64,000 nucleotides of DNA from Castellaniella sp034675905 (GTDB taxonomy: Bacteria > Pseudomonadota > Gammaproteobacteria > Burkholderiales > Burkholderiaceae_B), in NCBI RefSeq assembly GCF_034675905.1, contig NZ_JAUCCV010000001.1, forward strand, positions 1 through 64,000, read 5' to 3'. Below the pieces are notes generated by a model. The model saw only the letters and a program-made list of their open reading frames with translations, was not told where the DNA came from and did no database searches. The position numbers were made by a program, and so were the translations under genes. Shown piece by piece: positions 28,801 to 37,084 of the stretch (positions are counted from its first letter, which is position 1; each line of letters begins with the position of its first letter).

Positions 28801-29353
28801 GATTACCTTTGCGCCCGGCAGCGCCGTACTCGACGACACGGCCCAATCCAGTATCGCCACGCTGGTCAAGGCGCTGACCGACCGCCCCGCCCTGAAGATG
28901 GACATCATCGGTCGCGCCGATCCGCAATCCGACGAAGCCGGCCTGCGCCAGGCCTGGGTAGACGACAAGCTGCGCGCCGCCAAGGCCCGCGACGTCGGCG
29001 GCCGGGGCAAGCAAGCGGCCCCCGGCACGATTGCGCTGACCGACGCCGACCGCGCTAAATACCTGGAAGATGTCTACGACGACACCAAGATCAAGGACAA
29101 ACCGCGCAACGCCATCGGCTTTGCCAAATCCTTGCCGCCCGAACAGATGAGCGCCCTGCTGCTGGCCGCTGTCCCGCTGGACAAGCAAGCCCTGGAAACA
29201 CTGGCGCAAGCCCGCGCGCAAGCCGTGTACGAACAGATTCTGACGACCGCCCAGGACCTGACCAACCGGGTCTTCATCGTCGCGCCCAAGATCGACGCAG
29301 CGGACACCGAGGACAGCGGTCCGGCGACGCGCGTGGATTTTGCCTTGCAGTAG
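25862..29353 (+). CDS. Very large AsmA/DUF748-family envelope protein
   Basis: A protein of about 1163 residues with one N-terminal membrane helix (about 12-32) and a huge periplasmic part of repeated AsmA-like beta segments. A low-complexity Ala/Pro linker occurs near residue 370. The DUF748-type region (KLKRGRMTFNDHF... RYLALDLKASAKGVDLPRFTTYSSKYVGYAIERGKL) is at about 770-890. The tail (ITFAPGSAVLDDTAQSSIATLVKAL) resembles an OmpA-like region. AsmA relatives bridge inner and outer membranes and move phospholipids or affect outer-membrane assembly. Start MPLRMP was chosen over a Met 27 codons upstream. Confidence 0.85.
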   Translation: MPLRMPVLKLSPRAVKILAGIALTLLMLAALSAWLVPKAVRHALTQNVAELLGRQVDVGDIRFNPFTLALSAQDLVISQPQATPLLQIGEIDLRVAWRSIVMFAPVLDRIRIDQPRLALVRQDATHFNFSDIIDRLTRSPAQPPADAKPEAKALPRFSLNNLSLTGGAISLEDHLTGRQQKIDELTLGIPFISSFGYATKIDVLPAVHMLINGSPFDLSGTARPFDAIPASTLDVTLDDLALDQWADFWPLPLPVRIKSALLDSRLQVLFEQPSGAAPRIRVQGGLDLHQLDVTESSGAPLLAWNSLNIQNLAADLSARTVSIETTTLDTPRVQAHRDARQLNWQRVAQGFAKLGEPAPAEPAADAANATPATASTPEPAPADPKSAASVSAQANGAPPTAQQATAAPSAAPGWAITIGAFKMQAGEIHLRDDPSGLDYPVSGLSADIQHIAWPQPADQPMQVQLNMDNPADGSSLQIQAPVVLQPLSVQAQVRLDQLALAPFAAAVRHFAPITVQDGRLSLEGAVDVAGTQVLARDVKLGLQQFAARDDSVKPGVNLSIGSLALDADRLALDATPSHFILHADGLQKHGTLALKGVLTAQPLQLKTSIDLAKFDVASLAPYIASSLNATVRSVSLSARGDAEFVPAQHNKPMRADWRGAVQVNNVDLQDRVNKAPFLNWKHLGLSNMRVSMAGPKLGLGLGDIQLDDFYGNILLNSNARLNVMDILVDKGQAAGSITQDTQTRRGQQADTGKPAAAKSAARRTAEPDISIHSVKLKRGRMTFNDHFVRPNYRAELSSIDGALTAVSSTKPTPAKVNIAGRVYGTAPFAVSGTVQPFTRYLALDLKASAKGVDLPRFTTYSSKYVGYAIERGKLSVDLQYEIKDRALQASNKVLLNQLTFGKPSDSPDAIKLPVLLAVSLLKDSNGNIDINLPISGSLDDPQFSIGGIVVQVIMNTLAKAVTAPFKLLASAFGSDNDLSQITFAPGSAVLDDTAQSSIATLVKALTDRPALKMDIIGRADPQSDEAGLRQAWVDDKLRAAKARDVGGRGKQAAPGTIALTDADRAKYLEDVYDDTKIKDKPRNAIGFAKSLPPEQMSALLLAAVPLDKQALETLAQARAQAVYEQILTTAQDLTNRVFIVAPKIDAADTEDSGPATRVDFALQ

Positions 29354-29354
29354 G

Positions 29355-29380
29355 CAGGGGAACGCCTGGTCGTTCCCCTG
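29355..29380. terminator. Hairpin between two convergent genes
   Basis: A 10-bp perfect stem CAGGGGAACG / CGTTCCCCTG (29355-29364 and 29371-29380) lies directly after the DUF748-family stop and before the SulP stop. It lacks a T-run, so termination would be inefficient or factor-assisted. Confidence 0.5.
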
Positions 29381-29395
29381 GACCAGGACGCCGCG

Positions 29396-31090
29396 CTAGG
29401 CCCCGCCAATCAGCTGCCGGGCCGCTTTGATCGCACTGTCCACATCCTTGCGGAATCGCGCCGAGGTTTCCTGGATGCCGTGACGCAACAGCGTATGCCT
29501 GACAGCCTGGGTCGCCGCAACAATATACACGGCAGCGCCCCGACGGCCCGCCTTGTTGGCCAGCCCTTCGATCGTGGCGACGCCGCTGGAATCCAGCAAA
29601 GACACTGCCGACAAATCAATGATGTAGGCCTTGGGCCGATCACTGATGCGATCCAGCGCCGCCTCGACGGCGGACGTCGCGCCAAAGAAAAACGCCCCGC
29701 TCACGCGGATCACCGCGATATCCGAATCCGCCGGGACCGCCAGTTTTTCATCCCCGGGGACGCTGTCTGCCATATCGTCCGGCGCCCAGGCATGAACGCG
29801 TTCCACCGCCACCATCCCGGCCATACGGTGCATGAACAGCAACGCGCTCAGGGCGAAGCCGATCAGGATCCCCTCGCTGAGATCGCGGAAAATGACCAGC
29901 AGGAAGGTCACCAGCAGCACGACCGCATCCCCCCACGACACCCGCAGCAAGCGCGCGAAGGCGTGTTTCTCGACCATGTTCCAGGCCACGATCGTCAACA
30001 CCCCCGCCAAGCTGGCCAGGGGGATATAGGAAGCCACCGGCGCTGCGATCAGCACGAACAAAAGCAGAAAGACGGCATGCAGCATGCCTGAAACCGGCCC
30101 GCGTGCGCCAGATCGGATATTCGCCGCTGTGCGCGCAATATTGCCGGTCACGCAGATGCCGCCGAACAAGGGGGATGCAATATTGGCCATACCCTGAGCG
30201 ACCAGTTCGCAGTTGGAGCGATGCCGCCCCCCCGCCATGGAATCCGCCACGACGGCGGACAGCAGGCTTTCTATGCAGCCCAACAAAGTAAAAGCCACGG
30301 CATTGGGCAGCACGGCCAGCACCTTGGCATAGCTGATATCAGGCAAGCTGGGCGCAGGCAGCGTCTGAGGAATCCCGCCGAACTGTGTGCCGATGGTTTC
30401 TACCGGCAAGCCGAACAGGGCGGCGCCCACCGCCGCCACCACGACTGCAATCAGGAACGAGGGCCATTGCGGCCGGTACCGCCGTACCACCACGATGAGC
30501 GCAATCGTCACGGCAGCGACCAACACCGCTATGGGGCTGGTGGTCGGCAGAGCCGTACCCAAGGCGTGCAGCTTGGGCAGCAAGGGGCCCGGCTCGTGTT
30601 CCAGCCGCAGCCCGAACAGATCACGGATCTGGCTGGCAAAGATGATGACTGCTATGCCGGCGGTGAATCCCACCGTCACCGGATAGGGAATGTATTTGAT
30701 GAAAGCGCCCAGCCGCAGAAACCCGATCGCGGCCAGCATCAGCCCCGACAGCAGCGTCGCCAGCAACAGCCCGTCCACCCCGTGCTGGGCCACCGCCGCC
30801 GCCACCAGCACGATGAAGGCGCCCGCCGGCCCGCCGATCTGAAAACGGCTGCCGCCAAAGGCCGAAACGATGAAGCCGCCGATGATGGAGGTATACAGGC
30901 CGCGATCCGGTGTTACTCCGGATGCAATGGCAATCGCCATAGACAGCGGCAGCGCCACGATCGCCACCGTCAAACCTGAAAACGCATCCGCCCGAAGGCT
31001 TGCCAGACCGTAGCCTTGCTTGAGCACGGTTACGATCTTGGGTGTGTACAGTTCGCGAAAACTGGGTTTCGGGGCAGAGGCTACGTCCAT
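29396..31090 (-). CDS. SulP-family anion transporter with STAS domain
   Basis: A 564-residue protein with a membrane domain of about 12-14 helices (about 40-420). The SulP signature GGPAGAFIVLVAA is near residue 90. A cytoplasmic STAS domain follows (about 445-555, with IDLSAVSLLDSSGVATIEGL). Family members carry sulfate, bicarbonate or dicarboxylates; the substrate is not determined by sequence. An AAAGGA ribosome site six bases before the Met at 31090 favours that start over one seven codons upstream. Confidence 0.92.
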   Translation of the reverse strand: MDVASAPKPSFRELYTPKIVTVLKQGYGLASLRADAFSGLTVAIVALPLSMAIAIASGVTPDRGLYTSIIGGFIVSAFGGSRFQIGGPAGAFIVLVAAAVAQHGVDGLLLATLLSGLMLAAIGFLRLGAFIKYIPYPVTVGFTAGIAVIIFASQIRDLFGLRLEHEPGPLLPKLHALGTALPTTSPIAVLVAAVTIALIVVVRRYRPQWPSFLIAVVVAAVGAALFGLPVETIGTQFGGIPQTLPAPSLPDISYAKVLAVLPNAVAFTLLGCIESLLSAVVADSMAGGRHRSNCELVAQGMANIASPLFGGICVTGNIARTAANIRSGARGPVSGMLHAVFLLLFVLIAAPVASYIPLASLAGVLTIVAWNMVEKHAFARLLRVSWGDAVVLLVTFLLVIFRDLSEGILIGFALSALLFMHRMAGMVAVERVHAWAPDDMADSVPGDEKLAVPADSDIAVIRVSGAFFFGATSAVEAALDRISDRPKAYIIDLSAVSLLDSSGVATIEGLANKAGRRGAAVYIVAATQAVRHTLLRHGIQETSARFRKDVDSAIKAARQLIGGA

Positions 31091-31236
31091 ACCAATCCTT
31101 TCATCCGCCATACGGCTTGCGCTATTATCGGCTCCGGCAGCGATTCTACGATTGTCCTATCTCAAACGCTGTTGCCAAGGCGACACACACGAGATCACCG
31201 CCCCCTTTCCGCCCCCTTCCGAACCGAGGCCATGAC

Positions 31237-31609
31237 ATGAACCAGATCACCATCTATCACAACCCCGCCTGTGGCACGTCACGTAATGTACTGGCCCTGA
31301 TCCGTGAGCGCGGCGAAGAGCCCGCCGTCATCGAATACCTGAAAACGCCCCCTGGATCGCGCCGCACTGACGGCGCTGATCGCCGCGATGGATGCGCCGG
31401 TGCGCTCGGTGCTGCGCGAAAACGGTACGCCCTACGCAGAACTGGGCCTGGATGACCCGAAATGGAGCGACGAACAATTGATTGATTTCATGATCCAGCA
31501 CCCTATCCTGATGAACCGGCCCATTGTCGTCACGTCACTGGGCACGCGCCTGTGCCGGCCCTCTGAAACAGTACTGGAGATTCTGCCGCAGGGTGCATCC
31601 AAGGCTTGA
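31237..31609 (+). pseudogene. arsC: Arsenate reductase-like arsC with a single-base frameshift
   Basis: The first frame encodes MNQITIYHNPACGTSRNVLALIRERG, with the catalytic Cys of the glutaredoxin-linked ArsC family, up to about codon 38. After a run of five C (31348-31352) the family similarity continues in the +1 frame: LDRAALTALIAAMDAPVRSV, then MIQHPILMNRPIVV with the conserved Arg, to a stop at 31609. Removing one C restores a gene of about 123 residues. It is a recent mutation or a homopolymer sequencing error. Only the N-terminal third would be made as read. Confidence 0.85.
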
Positions 31610-31621
31610 TGCGCGACAAGA

Positions 31622-32185
31622 TTACAGGGGCTTGCGCGCCAACAAGGTGGCGAACTGCAGCCGGGCCCCGTTATGCATGGTGCCGGGATCTTCGTTATAT
31701 TTAACGAGGTCCCAGCCCTGATAAATCGCGCTGAGTTCCCCTGGCTTCAGGGTGAAGGGGAAATTCATCGGACAAGGGTATTCCGCCGTGTCCATGGCGC
31801 ACACAATCAGGTTGTAGCCCCCCGGCAAGGTGTGATCCTGCATGTCGGACAGCACAGCGCCCACCCGCGACATGTCCAGAAACATCAAGGTCACCGTGCA
31901 GGCGATGAATCCGTAATCCGCATCCAGCGCCGCATCGTTAAGGTCATAGACCCGTGGTTGAATCGTGCGGATGTCTTCTTGCTGGACAATGGACTGCAAC
32001 ATGCCAATGGCATTGGAATTGGCATCCACGGCCGTCACATCAAAGCCCTGCTGGTGCAGGTACAGGGCATTGCGCCCGTTCGAGCACCCCATATCCAGCG
32101 CAGCGCAGGGCGCGATCACCTGACAGGCCTGCACGACTTCGCTGTGGGCCGGATTCAGGCCGTAGCGGCTGTTCAAATCTTCCAT
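31622..32185 (-). CDS. tehB: TehB-like SAM-dependent methyltransferase
   Basis: A 187-residue class I methyltransferase with the SAM motif ALDMGCSNGRNALYLHQQGFDVTAVD (about 29-54). The TehB-type YDLNDAALDADYGFIACTVTLMFL segment is at about 83-106. TehB methylates tellurite and selenium compounds and gives resistance in other bacteria. It is the last backbone gene before the mobile region. An imperfect 36-bp repeat that also occurs at 41.06 kb begins about 18 bases upstream of its start. Confidence 0.88.
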   Translation of the reverse strand: MEDLNSRYGLNPAHSEVVQACQVIAPCAALDMGCSNGRNALYLHQQGFDVTAVDANSNAIGMLQSIVQQEDIRTIQPRVYDLNDAALDADYGFIACTVTLMFLDMSRVGAVLSDMQDHTLPGGYNLIVCAMDTAEYPCPMNFPFTLKPGELSAIYQGWDLVKYNEDPGTMHNGARLQFATLLARKPL

Positions 32186-32202
32186 TGCTTGCGATCCTTG
32201 GT

Positions 32203-32238
32203 TCTACATCATTCAAAATGGTTAAAAAAAATTCCAGC
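32203..32238. repeat. Left copy of an imperfect ~36-bp direct repeat bounding the distal island segment
   Basis: CTACATCATTCAAAAT is followed by a GGTT/AGCT variant, an A-run and CCAGCC. It matches 41059-41096 with only a few differences. At the right copy this sequence leads into a complete hairpin terminator; here it stops after CCAGCC and passes into unrelated DNA. It likely marks the junction between backbone (tehB) and mobile DNA. Confidence 0.8.
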
Positions 32239-32248
32239 CTGTGGCGTT

Positions 32249-32341
32249 AAGCATAAAGTGGCACGAAATAAAGCATAAGTTGGCACTGTTTGCTGGCGCT
32301 CCGCCCATTTCTGGGTCAGAGAATAAAGCAAAAGATGGCAC
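32249..32341 (+). repeat. Three direct repeats AAGCATAAAGTGGCAC (spacing 22 and 55)
   Basis: Copies at 32249-32264 (AAGCATAAAGTGGCAC), 32271-32286 (AAGCATAAGTTGGCAC) and 32326-32341 (AAGCAAAAGATGGCAC) share 12 or more of 16 bases and the same orientation. Spacing of two helical turns is typical of TnsB or IS21-type transposase sites. Confidence 0.8.
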
Positions 32342-32586
32342 TCTTTATAACCCATTGAATGATATGGCTATTTTTTGGCTCTTTTCAGGGCGAAAACTGC
32401 TACTGCCCTCACCACTGACAGATGTCGTGCTCTATGAAGTGGCATAAGCCACCACAACCACCGACTCGACAGCGTCCTTACTGGCCTCTTCGGCTTGAAG
32501 TACCAGGGCAGATTGGTTCTTCGAAGGATGGATTTCTTATGCCCCGCAGCAGTAAGCACGGGAAATTCCTTGACTGCTGTTGTAGA

Positions 32587-32844
32587 TGTACAAGTAAGTC
32601 GTGAAGTTGCACAAATAGTCGTGAAGTAACTCGCAGGACACAGCTTCCTGAAAGTCGTGAAGTAGAACGCTGTTTCTTCAATTTTTCAATGGATTACAGG
32701 AATTTTGTACATTCCCTGTTCCGTCTCCACGCCCGCCCTCTGCCCTGTTACACCTCTCCCCGTCCTATCGCACTTCAGGACTCACTTCCGACAAAAAGCA
32801 AAAAACGGCCCAAAAATGCTGTTTTGTACAAGTAGTCGTGAAGT
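32587..32844 (+). repeat. Four direct repeats AGTCGTGAAGT (transposon-end-like)
   Basis: Perfect 11-bp copies start at 32597, 32617, 32653 and 32834. The first and fourth are preceded by TGTACAAGTA or its variant. TGTTGTAGATGTAC just before the first copy resembles the TGT-start ends of Tn7-like elements. Confidence 0.75.
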
Positions 32845-33141
32845 GCTGGGAGCTCCAGCGCCCCGCACGAACGTTCAGCTCAAGCCAAGCCAATCACATG
32901 TCGTCCAGAGAAATAAACGTGAACAATCAGTTTGAGCCAATAGAGGCTGGGACGACAGCACGAAACCTCCGATACGTCTCATCGCCACATTCGGCTTCCC
33001 ATTCCCCCCGTAACCTAGTGTAAAGTTTCCGACAGTAAGGCGTAATACGCGAGTTCAGTTGCGCAGCGAAATTCTTCGCGTGCTCATGCTCCTCGTCGAG
33101 TGTGGTACAGGAACGCCCCACCTTCTGAAAAGCCTGGAAAT

Positions 33142-33686
33142 ATGACACGAATCCGCAGGGTAGAAATCAATAATTTCCGTGGGATACAGCACTTAGACTG
33201 GAATCCATCCGAGGGAATAAACTGCCTCATTGGACCTGGAGACAGCGGAAAATCAACAATCTTGGACGCCATAGACATATGCCTGGGTGCTCGAAGAAAT
33301 GTCGTGTTTTACGACACTGATTTTCATAACCTGGATGTAGGCCAACCGCTCGTTATATCAATAACTCTGGGGGATCTGCCTGACGCCCTAAAGAACATCG
33401 AGAGCTATGGGATTTTCCTTAGGGGCTACGATAATTTCACCGACACCGTCGAGGACGAACCTGAAGCGTTTATGGAGACCGCCCTAACGCTACGTTTAAC
33501 GGTATCAGATGATTTAGAGCCTTCCTGGACACTATTTTCCGAAAGGGCATTGACCGAGGGATTCGAGCGGAACCTAGCGTGGAAAGACCGTCTGGCTATT
33601 GCTCCTGCTCGTATTGGGCACTACACAAACAGCCACCTCTCTTGGGCAAGAGGCTCTATCCTCAACCGGCTTACCGAAGAACGCGC
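33142..33686 (+). pseudogene. OLD-family ATP-dependent nuclease, N-terminal part (split by IS)
   Basis: The reading frame begins MTRIRRVEINNFRG and has the Walker A motif GPGDSGKST near residue 38, as in the ABC-type ATPase of OLD/AAA_15 nucleases, many of which act in phage defence. It runs to 33686, where a 1336-bp IS2-group element is inserted with the 5-bp duplication CGCGC. Removing the element and one duplication joins this part in frame to 35028-35449. GC content is lower than in the backbone genes. The gene has no visible partner left. Confidence 0.85.
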
Positions 33687-33717
33687 TGGATTTGCCCCCG
33701 TATTACCGGACACAGAA

Positions 33718-34605
33718 TCACCCTTGGGTTGATAAATCCTGATGGCGCCTGAACTCCCTGGGGGACCGGTATTTCAGCGCACTGTGGGGGTGCCGCTCGT
33801 TGTAATGCTCAAAGGCAATCGCCAAATTCTGCAGCGCCGTGGGCACATCGGGCTTGGGCATGAAGGCGACATAGTCACGCTTGATCGTCTTCACGAAGCT
33901 CTCGGCCATGCCATTGCTCTGGGGGCTGCGCACGGGCGTGGTCAGCGGCTTCAGGCCAATGCGTCTGGCGAACTCTCGCGTCTTTGATGCGATGTAGCCC
34001 GAGCCGTTATCGCTCAGCCACTCGATCTGCTGCGGCGTCTGATCGGTATTGCCGAACCGGTGTTCCAGCGCCGCCAGCATCACATTGCGCACCACGTCGC
34101 CACTATGACCAGCGGTGGTTGCCGACCAACTCATCGCTTCACGGTCGCAGCAGTCCAGGGCAAAGGTCACCCGCAAGGGGCTGCCGTCATCACAGCGGAA
34201 CTCGAACCCGTCAGAGCACCAGCGCTGATTGCTGCGCAGGACGGCGACCTGCCCATCGTGGCGCCGCGCAGGCGCCAGGGGCTGCCTGCGACGTTCCAGC
34301 AGCAGACCATGGTCGCGCATCACTCGGTAGACCCGTTTGGCGTTGACCGGCGGCTCCTGCTGCTGCTCCCGATCTCGCCGCACCAGCGCCCAGACTCGCC
34401 GATAGCCGTAGCTGGGCAACTGCCCAATATGCTCATGAATCTCTTCGACCAACTTCGTATCCTGCGTCGGGCGGGCCGTGCGGCCATCGCGCCAATCCGC
34501 TGATCGTGCCAGCCTGACTGCCATGTTCGAGCGCGCCACGCCGAGGACTTCACAGACCCGCTTCACCGGTCTTCCCCTGGCAACGAGGGCGAGCGCGCAA
34601 TCCAT
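33718..34605 (-). CDS. IS2-group transposase OrfB (DDE integrase domain), copy 1
   Basis: A 295-residue rve/DDE domain protein. WCSDGFEFRCDDG has the first Asp, WLSDNGSGY the second, and the Glu follows in SNGMAESFVKTIKRD. It is read mainly as an OrfAB fusion after a -1 shift at the A7 run (near 34604). The sequence is identical to that of copy 2. Confidence 0.95.
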   Translation of the reverse strand: MDCALALVARGRPVKRVCEVLGVARSNMAVRLARSADWRDGRTARPTQDTKLVEEIHEHIGQLPSYGYRRVWALVRRDREQQQEPPVNAKRVYRVMRDHGLLLERRRQPLAPARRHDGQVAVLRSNQRWCSDGFEFRCDDGSPLRVTFALDCCDREAMSWSATTAGHSGDVVRNVMLAALEHRFGNTDQTPQQIEWLSDNGSGYIASKTREFARRIGLKPLTTPVRSPQSNGMAESFVKTIKRDYVAFMPKPDVPTALQNLAIAFEHYNERHPHSALKYRSPREFRRHQDLSTQG

Positions 34606-34958
34606 TTTTTTGAGCGGCCGTACTCCACCGCTTCGCGCAAAATCTCGTTCTCCATGGTCTTCTTGCCCAGCATGCGCTGCAGCTCCCGGATCTGCTTGAG
34701 CGCGTCGGCAAGCTCCGAGGCCGCGACCACCTGCTCGCCAGCATCCACTGCCGACAAGCCGCCGTCCTGGTACAGTTTGCGCCAGTGAAACAGCTGGTTC
34801 GGGTTCACACCATGGCGGCGCGCCACCATCGAAACCGTCTGACCAGGCTCGTTGCTCTCGCGCACCATGGCCAGCTTCTGTTCCACCGACCAGCGCCGCC
34901 GACGCTCCGGCTGGGTCAGTAATTCCATCACTTCCTGCTTGCTGTTGGTCATAAACAC
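34563..34958 (-). CDS. IS2-group transposase OrfA (HTH), copy 1
   Basis: A 131-residue protein with an N-terminal helix-turn-helix (VSMVARRHGVNPNQLFHWRKLY) followed by a leucine-zipper-like helix (LADALKQIRELQRMLGKKTMENEILREAV). It binds the IS ends and multimerises. Its end overlaps orfB by 43 bases in the -1 frame. Confidence 0.93.
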   Translation of the reverse strand: MFMTNSKQEVMELLTQPERRRRWSVEQKLAMVRESNEPGQTVSMVARRHGVNPNQLFHWRKLYQDGGLSAVDAGEQVVAASELADALKQIRELQRMLGKKTMENEILREAVEYGRSKKWIARSPSLPGEDR

Positions 34959-35027
34959 AGTCGTATGCCTACCTGCTATTTTAAGTGGGTGACTGTGTCC
35001 GGTGTTTCAGGGGGCCGATCCACGCGC

Positions 35028-35449
35028 AAACCTGGGAGCAGAATTAGCAGATGCTGCCAGGCAAGCTCGAATGGGGTTTGGGACTCAGGCCGCTACTCAG
35101 TTAGCAGCAACATTAAAAATTGCTACTGATACCGCGAACGACTTGGGTGTCTCTGTCGGAAAGTCAGCCCAAGCTCTCCTCGATGCACATGCAGTTACTT
35201 TAGGAAGTGGTGCTATCGCACTTCATAGTGAAGAGGGAGTCCCACTACAGTCCCTGGGCACTGGTTCGACTCGTCTCCTGGTGGCCGGCCTGCAGCGGGT
35301 CGCAGCGGAGGTGGCATCCATCGTTTTGGTGGATGAAGTGGAACATGGCCTAGAACCACACCGCTTAACGCGTCTACTCACATCCCTCGGCGCTAAAGAA
35401 GCCAAACCGCCCTCACAGGTATTCATGACCACTCATTCCCCAGTGGCCG
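35028..35449 (+). pseudogene. OLD-family ATP-dependent nuclease, middle part (C-terminus lost)
   Basis: This continues in frame from the 33142-33686 part. It contains the ABC signature-like SLGTGSTRLLVAGL, Walker B IVLVDEVEHGLEP and the H-loop FMTTHSPVA. The frame then runs into the left end of the IS3-family element at 35450. The TOPRIM nuclease domain that should follow is not found on the other side of that IS, which is an IS5 fragment. The C-terminal half has been deleted and the gene is dead. Confidence 0.85.
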
Positions 35450-35513
35450 GGTAATCCCCCCATTAAAGCGGTGCAGTCAGAAGTAGAATTTTCTCATTGA
35501 GGAGTTCTACAGC

Positions 35514-35780
35514 ATGAAGAAGTCACGATTCACAGATAGCCAGATCCTGGATGCGATCAAACGGGTGGAGGCCGGCATCACGGTGCCAGAGATGTGCCGT
35601 GAGCTGGGCATCAGCTCCGCGACGTTCTACAAGTGGCGCGCCAAGTACGGCGGCATGGACGTGCCGATGATGTCGCGGATGAAGGAGCTGGAGGCGGAGA
35701 ACGCACGACTGCGCAAGATGTACGTCGAGGAGAAGCTCAAGGCCGAGCTGCGCGCGGAGGCTCTCGAAAAAAAGTGGTGA
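35514..35780 (+). CDS. IS3-family transposase OrfA
   Basis: An 88-residue HTH protein (VPEMCRELGISSATFYKWRAKYGG) with a coiled-coil tail MKELEAENARLRKMYVEEKLKAE. It ends just after a run of seven A (35767-35773) followed by G, a canonical A6G-type slippery site. A -1 shift there produces OrfAB. Confidence 0.92.
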   Translation: MKKSRFTDSQILDAIKRVEAGITVPEMCRELGISSATFYKWRAKYGGMDVPMMSRMKELEAENARLRKMYVEEKLKAELRAEALEKKW

Positions 35781-36601
35781 AGCCATCTCGCCGCCGCGAG
35801 ATGGCTCAACGTGTCGTGCAGGAGCGCGGGATATCGGTCCGGTTGGCCTGCGAGACGTTTGGCATCAGCCAGACATGCTACCGCTATGAGGGCAAGCACA
35901 AGGCCGAGAACGACGAGATCGCCGACTGGCTGCTACGCCTGACGGATAGCCACCGGAATTGGGGATTTGGACTGTGCTACCTGTATCTACGCAACGTGAA
36001 GGGGTTCGGCTGGAACCACAAACGGATCTATCGCATCTATCGGGAGCTGGAGTTGAACCTGCGGATCAAACCACGCAAACGCCTGGTGCGCCAGGCACCT
36101 GAACCGCTGACGGTGCCGACGGCCACGAATCACGTCTGGTCGATGGACTTCATGCACGATCAGTTGGTCGATGGGCGTAGCATCCGGCTGTTCAATGTGA
36201 TCGATGACTTCAACCGTGAGGCGCTGGGCATCGAGATTGACTTCTCCCTGCCGTCGGAGCGGGTCATCCGCTCGTTAAAACAGATCATTGCCTGGCGCGG
36301 CAAGCCGTTGACCATTCGCTGTGATAATGGCCCGGAATACCTGAGCTCAGCGATCACAGAGTGGGCACGCCGGTGGGGCATCAAACTGGAATACATCCAG
36401 CCCGGCAAGCCGCAACAGAACGCCTATGTCGAACGGTTCAATCGGACTGTGCGGTACGAATGGTTGTCCCAATATCACTGGGAAGATCTGGATCAGGTCC
36501 AACGTGCAGCGACGGAATGGATGTGGTCCTACAATCACGAACGCCCAAATATGGCCTTGGGCGGCATCACCCCAAAACAGCGGCTGGCCATGGCCGCGTA
36601 G
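35775..36601 (+). CDS. IS3-family transposase OrfB (DDE domain)
   Basis: This frame is entered by a -1 shift at the A7G site and runs to 36601. It contains the HTH_21 region, then the DDE core: WSMDFMHDQL, IRCDNGPEYLSSAI and NAYVERFNRTVRYEWL. It lacks its own good start, as is usual when only the OrfAB fusion is made. The sequence is nearly identical to the same region of the 46981-48174 copy. Confidence 0.88.
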
Positions 36602-36640
36602 CCTGCCTACTTCTGGCAATCGCTAAAAATGGGGGGATTA

Positions 36641-36858
<218 letters not shown>

Positions 36859-37084
36859 CTAGTCGATTCATTATTTCAACGACTGGTGATTTGGCATACT
36901 TATAGTCATACACCAAGTGGCTACTATGCCAGTGGCGATTCACTGTGGACTAACCATGTTAGGCTTACTCTATCTTCCTTTCGAGTCTTTTAAACAAGTT
37001 TCTGACCTTTTCGACCAATTACATTATCCATATTTTCTATATACTTACTAAATCGGAAAGATGAGAAAATAAAAGGGATATGGC

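Larger units (their letters stand above)
32186..33141. other. 956-bp non-coding junction with orphan transposon-end-like repeats
   Basis: I find no convincing gene here. The stretch holds the junction repeat, three direct copies of AAGCATAAAGTGGCAC (32249, 32271, 32326) and four copies of AGTCGTGAAGT (32597, 32617, 32653, 32834). TGTACA lies ten bases upstream of the first of these and nine bases upstream of the last. Both sets look like transposase-binding sites at transposon ends, but no matching transposase is in the window. A short minus-strand reading frame (about 32530-32430) looks protein-like but has no start. Confidence 0.6.
33687..35022 (-). mobile_element. IS2-group (IS3 family) insertion sequence, copy 1, 1336 bp
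   Basis: Complete element. Its ends TGGATTTGCCCCC and GGGGGCCGATCCA form imperfect inverted repeats that share ACCGGACACAG a little further in. It is flanked by the 5-bp target duplication CGCGC (33682-33686 and 35023-35027). It carries overlapping orfA and orfB with a run of seven A at the overlap. Copy 2 at 41246-42581 has the same length and encodes proteins of identical sequence, so both moved recently. Confidence 0.95.

Noticed and set aside
32249..32844. CRISPR array
   Set aside because: The repeats are only 11-16 bases, irregularly spaced and few; they fit transposon ends better. No CRISPR array was seen anywhere in the window.
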